A DNA stretch of 64,000 bases from Jutongia hominis (lineage in GTDB: Bacteria; Bacillota; Clostridia; Lachnospirales; Lachnospiraceae): assembly GCF_014384965.1 (NCBI RefSeq), contig NZ_JACRSW010000035.1, positions 97,672-161,671 of the forward strand, given 5' to 3'. This document shows positions 22,035 to 31,109 of this stretch, piece after piece. The position numbers and the translations under genes are program-made. The notes beneath the pieces were generated by a model. It was given only the letters and a program-made list of their open reading frames with translations. It searched no databases and had not been told where the DNA came from. Every line of letters starts with the position of its first letter. Positions within the stretch are counted from its first letter, which is position 1.

Positions 22035-22424
22035 ATGACTTATTATGCCGTTATTGACACAAATATCCTTGTTTCCGCTTTATTATCCAGTCACGAAAAT
22101 GCCGCAACTGTTCAAGTTGTAAGCAGGCTTTTCTCCAACGATGGTATTCTTGCAGAATATAATGAAGTTCTTCGCAGAAAAAAATTTCACTTTTCTGAAG
22201 ATGTCGTTCGTACTCTACTCGATACCATCACATCCATCGGAGAAAATATCACTCCTTCTCCATCCGGTGAAGTTCTTCCAGACATAAAAGATCTTCCCTT
22301 TTACGAAGTTGTTTTTGAAAAAGAAGCGGATAATGCTTACCTGATTACCGGAAATATCAAACATTTTCCTGACAAATCAAACATTGTAACTGCCAGAGAA
22401 TTTTTAACCATTCTCGAAGCATAA
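22035..22424 (+). CDS. PIN-domain toxin (COG1569-type)
   Basis: A 129-residue PIN-fold RNase toxin. D8 (AVIDTNILVSALL), E41/E44 (LAEYNEVL), D83/D86 (PDIKDLPFYEV) and the C-terminal TGNIKHFPD are at the positions of the acidic metal-binding residues and the conserved ending of the family. Such toxins cut RNA when free of their antitoxin. Here the antitoxin gene is truncated, so the toxin may be silent, inactive, or kept in check by another antitoxin. No mutation is visible in its catalytic residues. Confidence 0.75.
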   Translation: MTYYAVIDTNILVSALLSSHENAATVQVVSRLFSNDGILAEYNEVLRRKKFHFSEDVVRTLLDTITSIGENITPSPSGEVLPDIKDLPFYEVVFEKEADNAYLITGNIKHFPDKSNIVTAREFLTILEA

Positions 22425-22466
22425 ACATCTTTTCAGGGACTGTGAAAAAAGAATAGTTCCGAAAAA

Positions 22467-22510
22467 AAAGAAGGACCAGGGAGTTATTATAACCCACAAG
22501 GTCCTTCTTT
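22467..22510 (+). terminator. Terminator after the PIN toxin gene
   Basis: AAAGAAGGACC (22467-22477) pairs with GGTCCTTCTTT (22500-22510), followed by CTGTT. A runs upstream make it partly bidirectional. Confidence 0.65.
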
Positions 22511-22747
22511 CTGTTATAATTAACTTGCAATGAAAATTAATAACATAATCTATTCTAACCCAAAACAGGCAGTTTTGCCAATACTAACCCATTTGAGTTT
22601 TTTCAATAATTGACATGCATCCGTCACACAATCTATGTGATTCAGATTTTTTGAATACCGAGATTCGTGATGTCACTTCTAGTTTCATAATTTTCTTTTA
22701 TCCATTCCCTTGCGCTTTATATTTTGATCTTCGCCCCCCTCTGATAA

Positions 22748-23166
22748 TTATTGTAGTTCTTTCCGCATCCATGTATGTGGACATTCTTCGTCCATATGAA
22801 TATCATTCAACTCCATATATCCCTGTTTTTTATAAAAATCTGCCACACGACATTGTGCAGACAATTCTACCTTTTCACCTCCGAGATCACTAACTGCTTT
22901 TTCTGCACCTTGTAACACCTTTCCCCATATCGTTTTCCCCGGAATTCTTTACGCATTGCAATTCTTCCAATAACATAGCATTCCCTCTCATGAGAAAAAA
23001 AGAATCTGCAGGTTGCTACCGGGGTGTCACCACAAAAAAGTAACACGTGTTTTGCCAGGTGATCTATCTCATCAAATTCGCCCTTAAATCCCTGTTCTTT
23101 CATGAATACTGCTTCCCGTATCATCTTTGCTTCCTCTGGTATTTTATCATAAATCTTTATAAGCAT
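22748..23166 (-). pseudogene. Frameshifted GNAT acetyltransferase
   Basis: The first part (MLIKIYDKIPEEAKMIREAV to FRGKRYGE) is a GNAT N-acetyltransferase up to the acetyl-CoA-binding loop. At the G run complementary to 22922-22926 the frame breaks; the other frame continues VELSAQCRVADFYKKQGYME and ends HTWMRKELQ, the normal C-terminal half of the family. Restoring one base would give a full-length enzyme of about 140 residues. Either a recent mutation or a sequencing error in the homopolymer. Confidence 0.7.
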
Positions 23167-23216
23167 TGTTATCCTCTTATATAGTTATTTACAGCAATTC
23201 CCAGACAAACTTGAAG

Positions 23217-23735
23217 TTATAGTGCAATCTTTTTCCATTTTCTAATCTTGGTTCTAAAGGTTCCGAACGGAGCAACTGTATTAACATGTATGAATTTGTA
23301 TACTTCCCAGACAGCTGTTTTAGTTGCTTCGTCAGCCCATTTTCTCATATGTGGTTTAAATAATTCTTCCTCACTCAGAGAATCAATCATTGCATAAATA
23401 GAGTTGATATTCTCATTCAATCTGTCTTTCAATTCTTGCAGTGACAGCTGAGCATATGTATCTGTGAACCATTGATATAATTCGCCAAGCTGATTCCACT
23501 TAAAATTATCCGAAGGAGTTTTAACAGGAATACCCTTTCTTTCGTCTGATTCCCATTTAATAACAAGAGTTGTCCAGCCAACCTGATAAGCAAGATTTTC
23601 TGCCGGAGTTCGATCGATCTCATCAATTCTCTTATCTTTTAAATGCTCCGGAATATCATTAAATTCTGAAATATATTTTGCAAAGCTTTTATTTATCTCG
23701 TTTTTAAGCTCGTCTTTATTCTCATATGTTCTCAA
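23217..23735 (-). CDS. ClbS/DfsB-family four-helix protein
   Basis: A 172-residue protein matching the ClbS/DfsB family: MRTYENKDELKNEINKSFAK, YQVGWTTLVIKWESDERKG, WNQLGELYQWFTDTY and WEVYKFIHVNTVAPFGTFRT. ClbS protects DNA by disabling colibactin; most family members outside that cluster have unknown substrates. The fold is DinB-like. It stands alone in the scrap zone, downstream of a peptidase gene on the same strand. Confidence 0.8.
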   Translation of the reverse strand: MRTYENKDELKNEINKSFAKYISEFNDIPEHLKDKRIDEIDRTPAENLAYQVGWTTLVIKWESDERKGIPVKTPSDNFKWNQLGELYQWFTDTYAQLSLQELKDRLNENINSIYAMIDSLSEEELFKPHMRKWADEATKTAVWEVYKFIHVNTVAPFGTFRTKIRKWKKIAL

Positions 23736-23789
23736 TAGTCTATCTCCTCAGCTTCCGATTTTCCAGTTTCAAAAACAGGAATTTTCAAA

Positions 23790-24395
23790 TTAGTCTTTGC
23801 AAATAACCTTTGAACCTTCACCATCAATTACAATTCCCTGACGGTTGTTAATCGGGCATAGATTCAAATCCGAAAACTCAGTCATTATTTTCTCGGTAAC
23901 TTTCTTAAATGGTGCTGTAAGATAATGCGGAAGAACATAGAAATCAATCAAATCAATCCCTGCATCATCTTCTTGTGAGTAGTCCTCCGGCTTTTCATCC
24001 ATTTGCTCGATATATTGGATGCTTGGAGCGCATATAATTGCGCCTGCCGACTCGCCGATCATCAATTTTCCATTTGCCAATTCCTTTTTCAGCAGTCCAT
24101 CAGTTCCCGTTTTACGGAGCTGGTCCATAAGAAAGAAAGAATTTCCGCCGGTAAAATATATCACATCTGCTTCTTCAAAAACAGACTGTATCGTTGAATA
24201 AGCCTCCGTTGAAATATCAATTTCAGTTACGATCGCTCCCAACTTTTTGAATAATTTTCGAGCCGAGCCGACATAACCGGTGTAGCCTTCACGCAGTGAA
24301 GCTGTTGGAATAAATGCGACTTTCTTATTTTCAATTTCTTCCTTTATCAGACTTCCTACACTTGAAAAGTGCGAACATAAAAATAATTTCATCAA
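23790..24395 (-). CDS. Peptidase S51 family protein (PepE-like)
   Basis: A 201-residue protein of the peptidase E/cyanophycinase family. FTGGNSFFLMDQLRKTG forms the oxyanion region, GESAGAIICAP carries the nucleophile serine, and DFYVLPHYLTAP holds the later histidine. PepE-type enzymes cleave Asp-X dipeptides in the cytosol. Length is normal for the short PepE branch. A promoter was not clearly seen; the gene is 55 bp upstream of the ClbS-like gene and may be co-transcribed. Confidence 0.8.
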   Translation of the reverse strand: MMKLFLCSHFSSVGSLIKEEIENKKVAFIPTASLREGYTGYVGSARKLFKKLGAIVTEIDISTEAYSTIQSVFEEADVIYFTGGNSFFLMDQLRKTGTDGLLKKELANGKLMIGESAGAIICAPSIQYIEQMDEKPEDYSQEDDAGIDLIDFYVLPHYLTAPFKKVTEKIMTEFSDLNLCPINNRQGIVIDGEGSKVICKD

Positions 24396-24491
24396 TATTC
24401 TCCTTTATAAATTCCGATTTTCCTATATTTTCCATTGTCATAAAAATGTTTTCCCAAAACTTTCTAAAAAGTCTCCGTGGATGAACCAAAT

Positions 24492-24520
24492 AAACGCAAG
24501 CCATAAAACACGGCCTGCGT
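24492..24520 (-). terminator. Terminator of the HEPN-MNT pair
   Basis: ACGCAAGCC pairs with GGCCTGCGT (one mismatch) around ATAAAACAC; TTTATTT follows on the minus strand. Confidence 0.55.
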
Positions 24521-24525
24521 CTATC

Positions 24526-24936
24526 TTACCTCCAATCACTTTCAGCCTCATCAAGCTTTTTTACCAACATATCCTTAAGAGCAATAAAAGCCGGAATAAA
24601 ACTGTCACGTATCAGCATAATCATTTCATCAACTTCATCTTCATTATATATATGAACAGAAGTATTCCGTTTTTTTAACATAAGCAGCCATACTTCAGAA
24701 TCATTGATAAATCCAATTCGATAACCAAGCTGTAAAATTTCACGAGGAGATCCTGTAAAAGCCCCTTCTACACTGTGCATTCTCATAATTGCCTGTAAAG
24801 CTTTCCAAGCAAGTTCAAAGGTTAGATTAAATTGTCCAATAATCCCTGTTCGATATATATCATTCGTTTCTGCAAGTTTAAAATCTGCATTTTCTAATAT
24901 CGACAAACAATTTGTAAAGTTATCAAGCTTTTTCAT
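24526..24936 (-). CDS. HEPN-domain protein (HI0074-type), partner of MNT protein
   Basis: A 136-residue all-helical protein of the nucleotidyltransferase-substrate-binding (HI0074) family. It contains RNTSVHIY, the Rx4HxY motif of HEPN RNases, and FELAWKALQ typical of the family. The ATG at 24936 overlaps the end of the MNT gene by 14 bases. In HEPN-MNT toxin-antitoxin systems the HEPN protein is an RNase toxin that the MNT partner neutralises, in studied cases by AMPylating a tyrosine near the active site. Key residues are intact here. Confidence 0.8.
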   Translation of the reverse strand: MKKLDNFTNCLSILENADFKLAETNDIYRTGIIGQFNLTFELAWKALQAIMRMHSVEGAFTGSPREILQLGYRIGFINDSEVWLLMLKKRNTSVHIYNEDEVDEMIMLIRDSFIPAFIALKDMLVKKLDEAESDWR

Positions 24937-25213
24937 AAATTGTAACACCATCCTTTTCTATTTCTTGTTTCAATTCATCTGAAATCGCCACATCTGCCTG
25001 TACAATATCAAACATTAGAAGCGAATGTATTTTTTCTTTAACATCCCAATAAAACCGATCAAACTCTCCACCATATACCGCAATATCTATATCACTTCGT
25101 TCTGTATTTGTGCCCCGCGCGCGGGAACCAAATAGTACAATTTTGGTGACAGAATATTTGTGTGCCAAAAAAGAAAGTTCCCTCAATATTCGATCTGACA
25201 GATTATATTTCAT
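24923..25213 (-). CDS. MNT-type minimal nucleotidyltransferase (antitoxin)
   Basis: A 96-residue minimal nucleotidyltransferase. VLFGSRARGTNTERSDIDIA holds the GSx10DxD signature that binds the nucleotide and metal. It precedes and overlaps the HEPN gene. In this family the enzyme transfers nucleotides to the HEPN partner and so blocks its toxicity. Length is normal for the MNT branch. The ATG is close to a G-rich ribosome site. Confidence 0.8.
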   Translation of the reverse strand: MKYNLSDRILRELSFLAHKYSVTKIVLFGSRARGTNTERSDIDIAVYGGEFDRFYWDVKEKIHSLLMFDIVQADVAISDELKQEIEKDGVTIYEKA

Positions 25214-25356
25214 ATTCTGTACCCCCCTTAAAATTAATCAAATCATAATTAATTTTAGCATAGCATATTTCTATTTGATTAACAAGCATTCGAAACACAC
25301 CGATAGTGTAAACTGTTCTTCGGAAAAATATGAGCAGACCAGCTCCAGGAGAGTTT

Positions 25357-25569
25357 TAAGAACTTGTGTGCTTTGATAAAATCATTACCTGCAACATTTC
25401 CATTCATAAACTTTTGGAAGTCTTACCGGAAGAATTTTATCCATTGCACCGCTGTTATTTGGTAAATACAAAATATATTCTTTCTATTCGCCGCTTTGAA
25501 GTTGTGCTACAAACAAATGATACACTTCCAATTCCCGCTGCACAGTATTCTAGAATCAAAAAGTATTAG
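25357..25569 (+). pseudogene. Fragment of a LytTR-type response regulator
   Basis: After a stop at 25354 the frame reads DKIITCNISIHKLLEVLPEE, FYPLHRCYLVNTKYILSIRR, FEVVLQTNDTLPIPAAQYSR and ends. This is the C-terminal half of a LytTR DNA-binding domain as found in AgrA/ComE-type regulators; the receiver domain and first half are absent. A decayed quorum-sensing or bacteriocin regulator is likely. Confidence 0.65.
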
Positions 25570-25800
25570 AGCACTATCTGTAGGAGCATTTCCTCTACTC
25601 GTCCTCCAATAAAATTGTTATATTTCGCAATTTTTCATTGCACTATCATTATAAAAACTATATTGCAAGATAACGTAAATTGTTAAATACCGAAAAGGTG
25701 CCACAAAAAAGTTTTTTACAGCACCCTCTATTCTTATTTTCAAAATAACAACCTTTAGAACGCCGGACCGGTTACCGGTTATTTGTCATAATCATTCTGC

Positions 25801-26430
25801 TTATTTTACAAATTTTCGATTTACATATCCTACTTTTCCACGATACCGTACTTTCATATACCATCCTTTTGCATATAAAACATCAACAGTTGCACCATTC
25901 GGAATTCTTAAATAACATCCGGTCAGTTTAGACTGTGCCTTCCAAAGAAGAAGTCCTTTGCTTCGTTTTACTTTCTTTTTCCATGTCTTTCGAAAAACAT
26001 CCGGTGTAGTGTATATTGTTTTTAATGTTGCTGTCGTACTTCCCCATTTTGTCAGGTAAAAATGCGGTGTATCAACAATGGATCTCCAGTCACCACCCCA
26101 GCCAAGGCCAATCTTTTTTGCGATTTTGGCTACTTTTTTTAACATGGCATGATCATATAAAAGCCTGCTGTCATTGATCGCAATATCAAAAGCGATCCCC
26201 CACATATGCTGGCTGGAATAGGTGCTGCCTTTGGCATTTGTTACAACTTTACCGGGTTTTGTCCTGCCTTTGGCATAAAGAGCGTCCTGATAGGCTTTGC
26301 TTCGATATCCTTCCGTAATGATCAGATAAATTCTCTTTTTTGCACATTTCTTTAATAAGATTCCAAGCCGATAGTCAAGCCATGGATGCAGCATAGTTCT
26401 GTCAATCCGGATATCATGTTCTTTTTTCAT
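25801..26430 (-). CDS. Endolysin: M15-type peptidase with SH3-like domain
   Basis: A 209-residue protein. Residues about 5-130 are a zinc peptidase of the VanY/L-Ala-D-Glu endopeptidase (M15) family: zinc ligands H75 and D82 (SSQHMWGIAFDIA) and H123 (DTPHFYL). The C-terminal 60 residues (GCYLRIPNGATVDVLYAKGW, MKVRYRGKVGYVNRKFV) form a bacterial SH3 cell-wall-binding domain. There is no signal peptide, which fits an endolysin released through the holin encoded 32 bp upstream. GGAGGCAG precedes the ATG. Confidence 0.8.
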   Translation of the reverse strand: MKKEHDIRIDRTMLHPWLDYRLGILLKKCAKKRIYLIITEGYRSKAYQDALYAKGRTKPGKVVTNAKGSTYSSQHMWGIAFDIAINDSRLLYDHAMLKKVAKIAKKIGLGWGGDWRSIVDTPHFYLTKWGSTTATLKTIYTTPDVFRKTWKKKVKRSKGLLLWKAQSKLTGCYLRIPNGATVDVLYAKGWYMKVRYRGKVGYVNRKFVK

Positions 26431-26462
26431 TATTTCTGCCTCCTTTTTTGTACCTTCTTACA

Positions 26463-26705
26463 TCATTTGGTGCTTTCTTCGCTGCTTTTTACTTCCGGCA
26501 GTCCGGCAATCGAAGTAAGCAGACTGATCACACCTGCAACAATCGCAGAGGAAAAAGCCACTTTCCAGTCTACTGTTGCAATCGTACTGCCAACAGCAAT
26601 CAATGATAATGCAGTCTGCGCCATAGTCTTTATTGCTCTGAATCCGGCTTTTTTTGCCCATTCACAAGTGCTGACACTTACTTTAAACACACAATTTTTA
26701 AACAT
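26463..26705 (-). CDS. Phage holin
   Basis: An 80-residue protein beginning MFKNCVFKVS, with two hydrophobic spans (TMAQTALSLIAVGSTIATVD and VAFSSAIVAGVISLLTSIAG) and a charged tail. The layout, with the typical DWKVAFSSA between spans, matches small phage holins of Firmicutes. ATG 26705 is chosen for its AAAGGAAGG site; the frame starts seven codons earlier. With the endolysin it forms a lysis cassette with no other phage genes around. Confidence 0.75.
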   Translation of the reverse strand: MFKNCVFKVSVSTCEWAKKAGFRAIKTMAQTALSLIAVGSTIATVDWKVAFSSAIVAGVISLLTSIAGLPEVKSSEESTK

Positions 26706-26954
26706 AAAAGCCTTCCTTTCTCTCATTCCCCTTGATTTTCCCTATCATTCTCGTTTGCATTTTGAGAAGAGTACCAGAAGAAATTATCTTCTTATTATTA
26801 AAATATGCATATCAGACCATGTGGTTATTGACAGGGCAAATATTTTCTAAAATACCCACACCTCTCTCCACCAAACTCTGATTTCAATTAACTACAAAAT
26901 GATACCAACCAGGTTAATCCTTCGTAATACGATACAACTTGGAGATTTCAAAAA

Positions 26955-26985
26955 AACAAGGCAGCATTAGCCATGCTGCCTTGTT
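26955..26985 (-). terminator. Bidirectional terminator
   Basis: AACAAGGCAGCAT and ATGCTGCCTTGTT arms, with T or A runs on both sides. It ends the leftward GGDEF gene. Confidence 0.8.
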
Positions 26986-26988
26986 TTT

Positions 26989-28761
26989 CTATAGAAACGG
27001 ATCTTTAAAATGTCTGTTCATTGAGTCAAAATCCATGATCAAAACATAAAATACTTTTCCATAACGTCCATTTTCGACAATCCTGCCATGGTCAAGCACA
27101 TGTATAAAGCTTCCATCCTCTTTTTTCATATGATAATAAACATAATCATTACTATGACCATCTTCGATCTGTTCCCAGATCCTTTGTTCAATATCTTCTC
27201 TTTCCTGCTCACGAATCAGATTACGAAAACTTCCGTTTGTATACTTTAATAACATATCCAGACTGTCACACTTTAATATGCGGAGTAATTCACGATTCGC
27301 ATATAAGATTTCATCATCTTCTTTATCTGCCTTATAAATAATAAATGCTCCCGGTAAATTTTCCGATATGTCATTCAATGCAAATCCAAGCTGTGTACGG
27401 ACTTCCAAGCGAAAATCTGTCTGGTATGCCAGACAACCTTGTTTTCCCCTCAGCTTAACTTCATAAAGAGCTGCATCGGCACAACTCTTAAGTTTTGTAT
27501 AATTATCTGCATGTAACGGATATTCTGCATATCCCAGTGAAATGCTAAAATTTCTTTCTTTTCCCTCATATAGAAACGTTCTTTTCATCTTTGCAAATTG
27601 TTCAATACACGATTTTGCCTCTTTGCAATTACTATTCGGGAGAAAGGCACAAAACTCATCTCCACCACTACGTCCAAGTATCGCATTCTCCGGTAATGTT
27701 TCTTTCATCTGCTTCGCCAAGATCTGTAATGCTTTGTCCCCGGAAACGTGACCATACATATCATTTATCATCTTAAAATCATCCACATCAAATTGAATAT
27801 CAACACAATTTTCCCTAGGATGTTGCGTTAAATACAGACTTACCTGTTCATCAAATCCATGTCGGTTATAAATGCCGGTCAATGCATCTGTAACAGCAAG
27901 CAATTTAAACCTTTTCCGGTGTTCATCCAGGATCAGAAGAGCCCCTGTAAAACCTGTCAAAAGAAAAACAATCAGCAGTCCGCCACCAACCACACCTGGC
28001 AGATCCTCTCCTCTTAACCAACCGGTCTTTGGCATAACCTCAAGTTTCCATTGAACTCCGCCCATTTCAAATACATAAGAAACCGGATCACTGATTTTTC
28101 CCTTCGAATGATCAATCACCTCATAGTCTGTTTCCCATGGAGAGACTGTTTTTGATAGTCAATATTGGTATCCAAAATCCATCAACGCATTTATCGTATC
28201 CGAAAAAATATCCGGCACACGAATGATCACAATCGTAAATCCCCAAAATGATCTGTGTCCTTTCTTATTTTTCAGATACACCGGATTTCTGACAGCAATA
28301 CCACATCCATCCTGCTTCATTTTAAAAGGTCCCTGCATCACAATCATTTGATTATCTATGGCATAACGCGAAATCTGCCCCCGATCCTTGTCATTGATCA
28401 GATCGATTTTCCCGAGCTCGTTGCCTTTTATCGGATAAATCTCTGTTACGACACCTTTTGGGGCAATCTGAATACTTTGGATATAATCCGTCATCATATT
28501 TTTTGCAACCTGTTCAAATTTATTGATCCGCCCCTCTTCACTGATCAAAATCTGCTTTAATGTGTCGGTCGCACGAATTCCTTCCTCTATATCTGCTTTC
28601 ATACGTTCCGCATATATCATTGCATTCAGATCGGCCAGCGTCCGATCATGTTTTTGCTGTTCTTTTATCATGTGATAGGTTGTCAAACCAAGAATGCTCA
28701 TACCTGATAAAAACACCAAAAGAGGCAATATGATTTTTTTCTTTCTGAATCTCTTATACAT
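26989..28761 (-). pseudogene. Diguanylate cyclase interrupted by an in-frame TGA
   Basis: One frame of 591 codons, broken only by TGA at 28159-28161. Before it: N-terminal membrane span (ILPLLVFLSGMSILGLTTYH) and a CHASE-type sensor domain. After it: LSKTVSPWETDYEVID completes the sensor domain, then a second membrane span, a GGDEF domain with intact SGGDEF, and a C-terminal PAS domain. GYQY-stop-LSK would read GYQYRLSK if the codon were CGA, a single C-to-T change. The protein would make c-di-GMP in response to an outside signal. A GTG at 28119 might restart translation, giving an enzyme without its sensor. Confidence 0.75.
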
Positions 28762-28771
28762 TTTTACTCCT

Positions 28772-28981
28772 TTAACTATCTGTTTTTTCTTCCTCAGGAT
28801 ATTTCATTCCCCATGTACCTCTGAATTCTGTCATCAAGTCCATGACATCTTTCGTATAATCCAAATGCATTCGTTTTCTGTCTCCTGCGATGGCTTTTTC
28901 CATATCTTGCAATTCATAAACAAGTGCATCGGCATTTTCTCCTTCATGAAAATCCGTTCCCGGTATCCTGTCATCTTCCGA
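28772..28981 (-). pseudogene. C-terminal fragment of a Gfo/Idh/MocA oxidoreductase
   Basis: After a stop, 69 codons read SEDDRIPGTDFHEGENADAL, VYELQDMEKAIAGDRKRMHL and end MTEFRGTWGMKYPEEEKTDS. The D-F-H-E-G and terminal R-x-x-W-G-x-x-Y/F-P-x-E pattern is that of the C-terminus of Gfo/Idh/MocA family dehydrogenases. The NAD-binding part is gone. It lies between ddh and the GGDEF gene as a scar. Confidence 0.65.
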
Positions 28982-29023
28982 CTAATGCACCAAAAAAGGA
29001 TCTGTCTAATCATTATTTGTCTG

Positions 29024-30004
29024 TTACAGAAGTGTTTTTCGTAATTGGGCTCCATCCTTTGCACTCAGATAAGCCGGTGCGATATCAAAAACAGTCTTGC
29101 AGCCTTTTTGTCCTTCCTGATACAGACGATAGGCTGCTCTTGCATATGCCACTATCACACAGGAAGTAAACTCAGGGTTAGAATCAAGCTTTAAGCTGTA
29201 CTCGATCACATGACTGTTCTCCTGATCCCAGCCTGTCTTACCGGAACGGATTACAAAACCACCATGTGGGATTCCACTATGCTTTTCTTTTAATTCGTCT
29301 TCGCTGATAAAATGAACGGTTGTATCATAGTCAGCAAAATAATTCGGCATAGTTTTGATCGTTTCTTCCACTTTAGCAGGATCAGCTCCTTCTTCAAGTA
29401 CCACAAAACACTCTCTTGTATGCTTCTGTCTTGTTGTCAGTTCCGGATTTTCTCCATTTCTGACTGCTTCTAATGCTGCTTCTACCGGAATCGTATATTG
29501 CTTTCCATCTTTGACTCCTTCCACACGACGGATCGCATCAGAATGTCCCTGACTGACTCCTTTTCCCCAGAACGTATAATCCTTTCCTTCCGGCAGGATC
29601 GCATTTGCATACATTCTGTTTAAAGAGAACATTCCCGGATCCCAGCCAACTGAAATAATGCCGACATGGCCGCTTTTTTTCGCTGCTGCATCTACCTTTT
29701 CAAAATGCTCTGGAATTTTTGCATGTGTATCAAAACTGTCTACAACATTAAACATCTGTGCATATTTTGGTGTCTGCTCCGGAAGATCCGTAGCACTTCC
29801 GCCACATAAGATCATGACATCAATCTTATCTTTCCATTCTTCTACATCTGCTACTGAACACACTTTTGCATCTTTTGTAAGAATAGAAACACTTTCAGGT
29901 GCACGTCTTGTAAATACTGCGACAAGCTCCATATCAGGATTCTGTCTGATCGCACACTCAACCCCTCTTCCCAAATTTCCATATCCTAAAATTCCAATTT
30001 TCAT
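29024..30004 (-). CDS. ddh: meso-Diaminopimelate dehydrogenase
   Basis: A 326-residue NADP-dependent enzyme that makes meso-diaminopimelate in one step from tetrahydrodipicolinate, the short branch of lysine and cell-wall synthesis. GILGYGNLGRGVE is the Rossmann loop; SVGWDPGMFSLNRMYANAIL and GKGVSQGHSDAIRRV are typical of Ddh, the latter in the substrate site. ATG 30004 is chosen for GGGAGG upstream; the frame is open eight codons more. The product feeds MurE, encoded in the same window. A divergent LysR gene lies upstream of it. Confidence 0.92.
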   Translation of the reverse strand: MKIGILGYGNLGRGVECAIRQNPDMELVAVFTRRAPESVSILTKDAKVCSVADVEEWKDKIDVMILCGGSATDLPEQTPKYAQMFNVVDSFDTHAKIPEHFEKVDAAAKKSGHVGIISVGWDPGMFSLNRMYANAILPEGKDYTFWGKGVSQGHSDAIRRVEGVKDGKQYTIPVEAALEAVRNGENPELTTRQKHTRECFVVLEEGADPAKVEETIKTMPNYFADYDTTVHFISEDELKEKHSGIPHGGFVIRSGKTGWDQENSHVIEYSLKLDSNPEFTSCVIVAYARAAYRLYQEGQKGCKTVFDIAPAYLSAKDGAQLRKTLL

Positions 30005-30100
30005 AACAGTTCCTCCCAATTTACACATTTAACTTTTGTTATTCAAAAATATACATAGTCAGTTTACTTTTTTCCCCGGTACCTGTCAACTGCCATAAAA

Positions 30101-30991
30101 TCAGGATGCAGAATGCAACTGTTTCTTAAATTTGTATGCAGCAGTACTCATCGGGTACTTCGGATCATATACTAAGCTGATATAGCGATCCGGTATTTCT
30201 TCTTTTATGGGCACATGAAAGATTTTCCCCTTTTTCAGACCGGCTTTTACCATCTCTTCCGGCAAAAAACCCAGACCTAATTCACTTTCTACCAAAGAAA
30301 GGATCTGATCTGCTGTTGCAGCTTCGATTTCCGGTTCGATTGCCAGTCCGTTTTGATAAAATATTTTTTGATAAAAGGTATGTGTCGCTGTATTTTTCCC
30401 CATACTGATCCATGGATAGTTTTCTAAGATTGCAATTGAATGACTCTGATCTTTCAATGCCTGAAATGTTTTTCCTGCTACTAAAATTTCATGAAATGTT
30501 TGTAAACATACCTGTCGCAATGAATTTTCCAGTCTGACCGGAGAAGTCACAACAGCAAGATCTACTTCTCCGGTCTTCACAGCCTGAATTGCCTGTGGTG
30601 TAGTATGATTCCATATTTTTAAACGGACTCCCGGATAATTGGCATGAAACTTTTTTAAATGTTCTAACAGATACAGATTTAATGCAATCTCACTGACTCC
30701 AATAGCAATACTGCCATGTTCTATTCCTGTATGATCCGACAATTCCTCTTCTGCAAGCCGAAATTGCATCATTGCTGCAGATACTCTGTTATAAAGCTTT
30801 TCTCCCTCCGTTGTTAGTTTTACTCCTCTGTTCGTTCTGATAAATAAAGTACATTGTAATTCATGTTCCAGACTATTTATCATTCTTGTGATATTAGGCT
30901 GGCTGTTCTTCATTACACCCGCGGCTTTTGTAAAATTTCCATATTTTGCGACATAATAAAAAATCTTATAATATTCAAAATTTATATCCAT
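30101..30991 (-). CDS. LysR-family transcriptional regulator
   Basis: A 296-residue LysR protein. The N-terminal winged HTH (MDINFEYYKIFYYVAKYGNF, TKAAGVMKNSQPNITRMINS) is followed by the two-lobed effector domain (LRIWNHTTP-like strand, AIQAVKTGEVDLAVVTSPV). Start at 30991 follows GGAG at good distance. It lies directly upstream of ddh on the same strand and is divergent from the gene at 31110 and the exporter at 31935; either may be its target. The effector is unknown. Confidence 0.85.
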   Translation of the reverse strand: MDINFEYYKIFYYVAKYGNFTKAAGVMKNSQPNITRMINSLEHELQCTLFIRTNRGVKLTTEGEKLYNRVSAAMMQFRLAEEELSDHTGIEHGSIAIGVSEIALNLYLLEHLKKFHANYPGVRLKIWNHTTPQAIQAVKTGEVDLAVVTSPVRLENSLRQVCLQTFHEILVAGKTFQALKDQSHSIAILENYPWISMGKNTATHTFYQKIFYQNGLAIEPEIEAATADQILSLVESELGLGFLPEEMVKAGLKKGKIFHVPIKEEIPDRYISLVYDPKYPMSTAAYKFKKQLHSAS

Positions 30992-31109
30992 TCTTTTGCT
31001 CCATATAAACATATCAAAATAATATATCTATTATATCAAAAATACTTTTCACATATGTTTCTTACCTTATTATAATAAGAATCAAAAGAAAGTACAAGGA
31101 GATGATAGC

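Noticed and set aside
22615..22893. 92-codon rightward frame
   Set aside because: It is antisense to the second half of the GNAT pseudogene and has no ribosome site.
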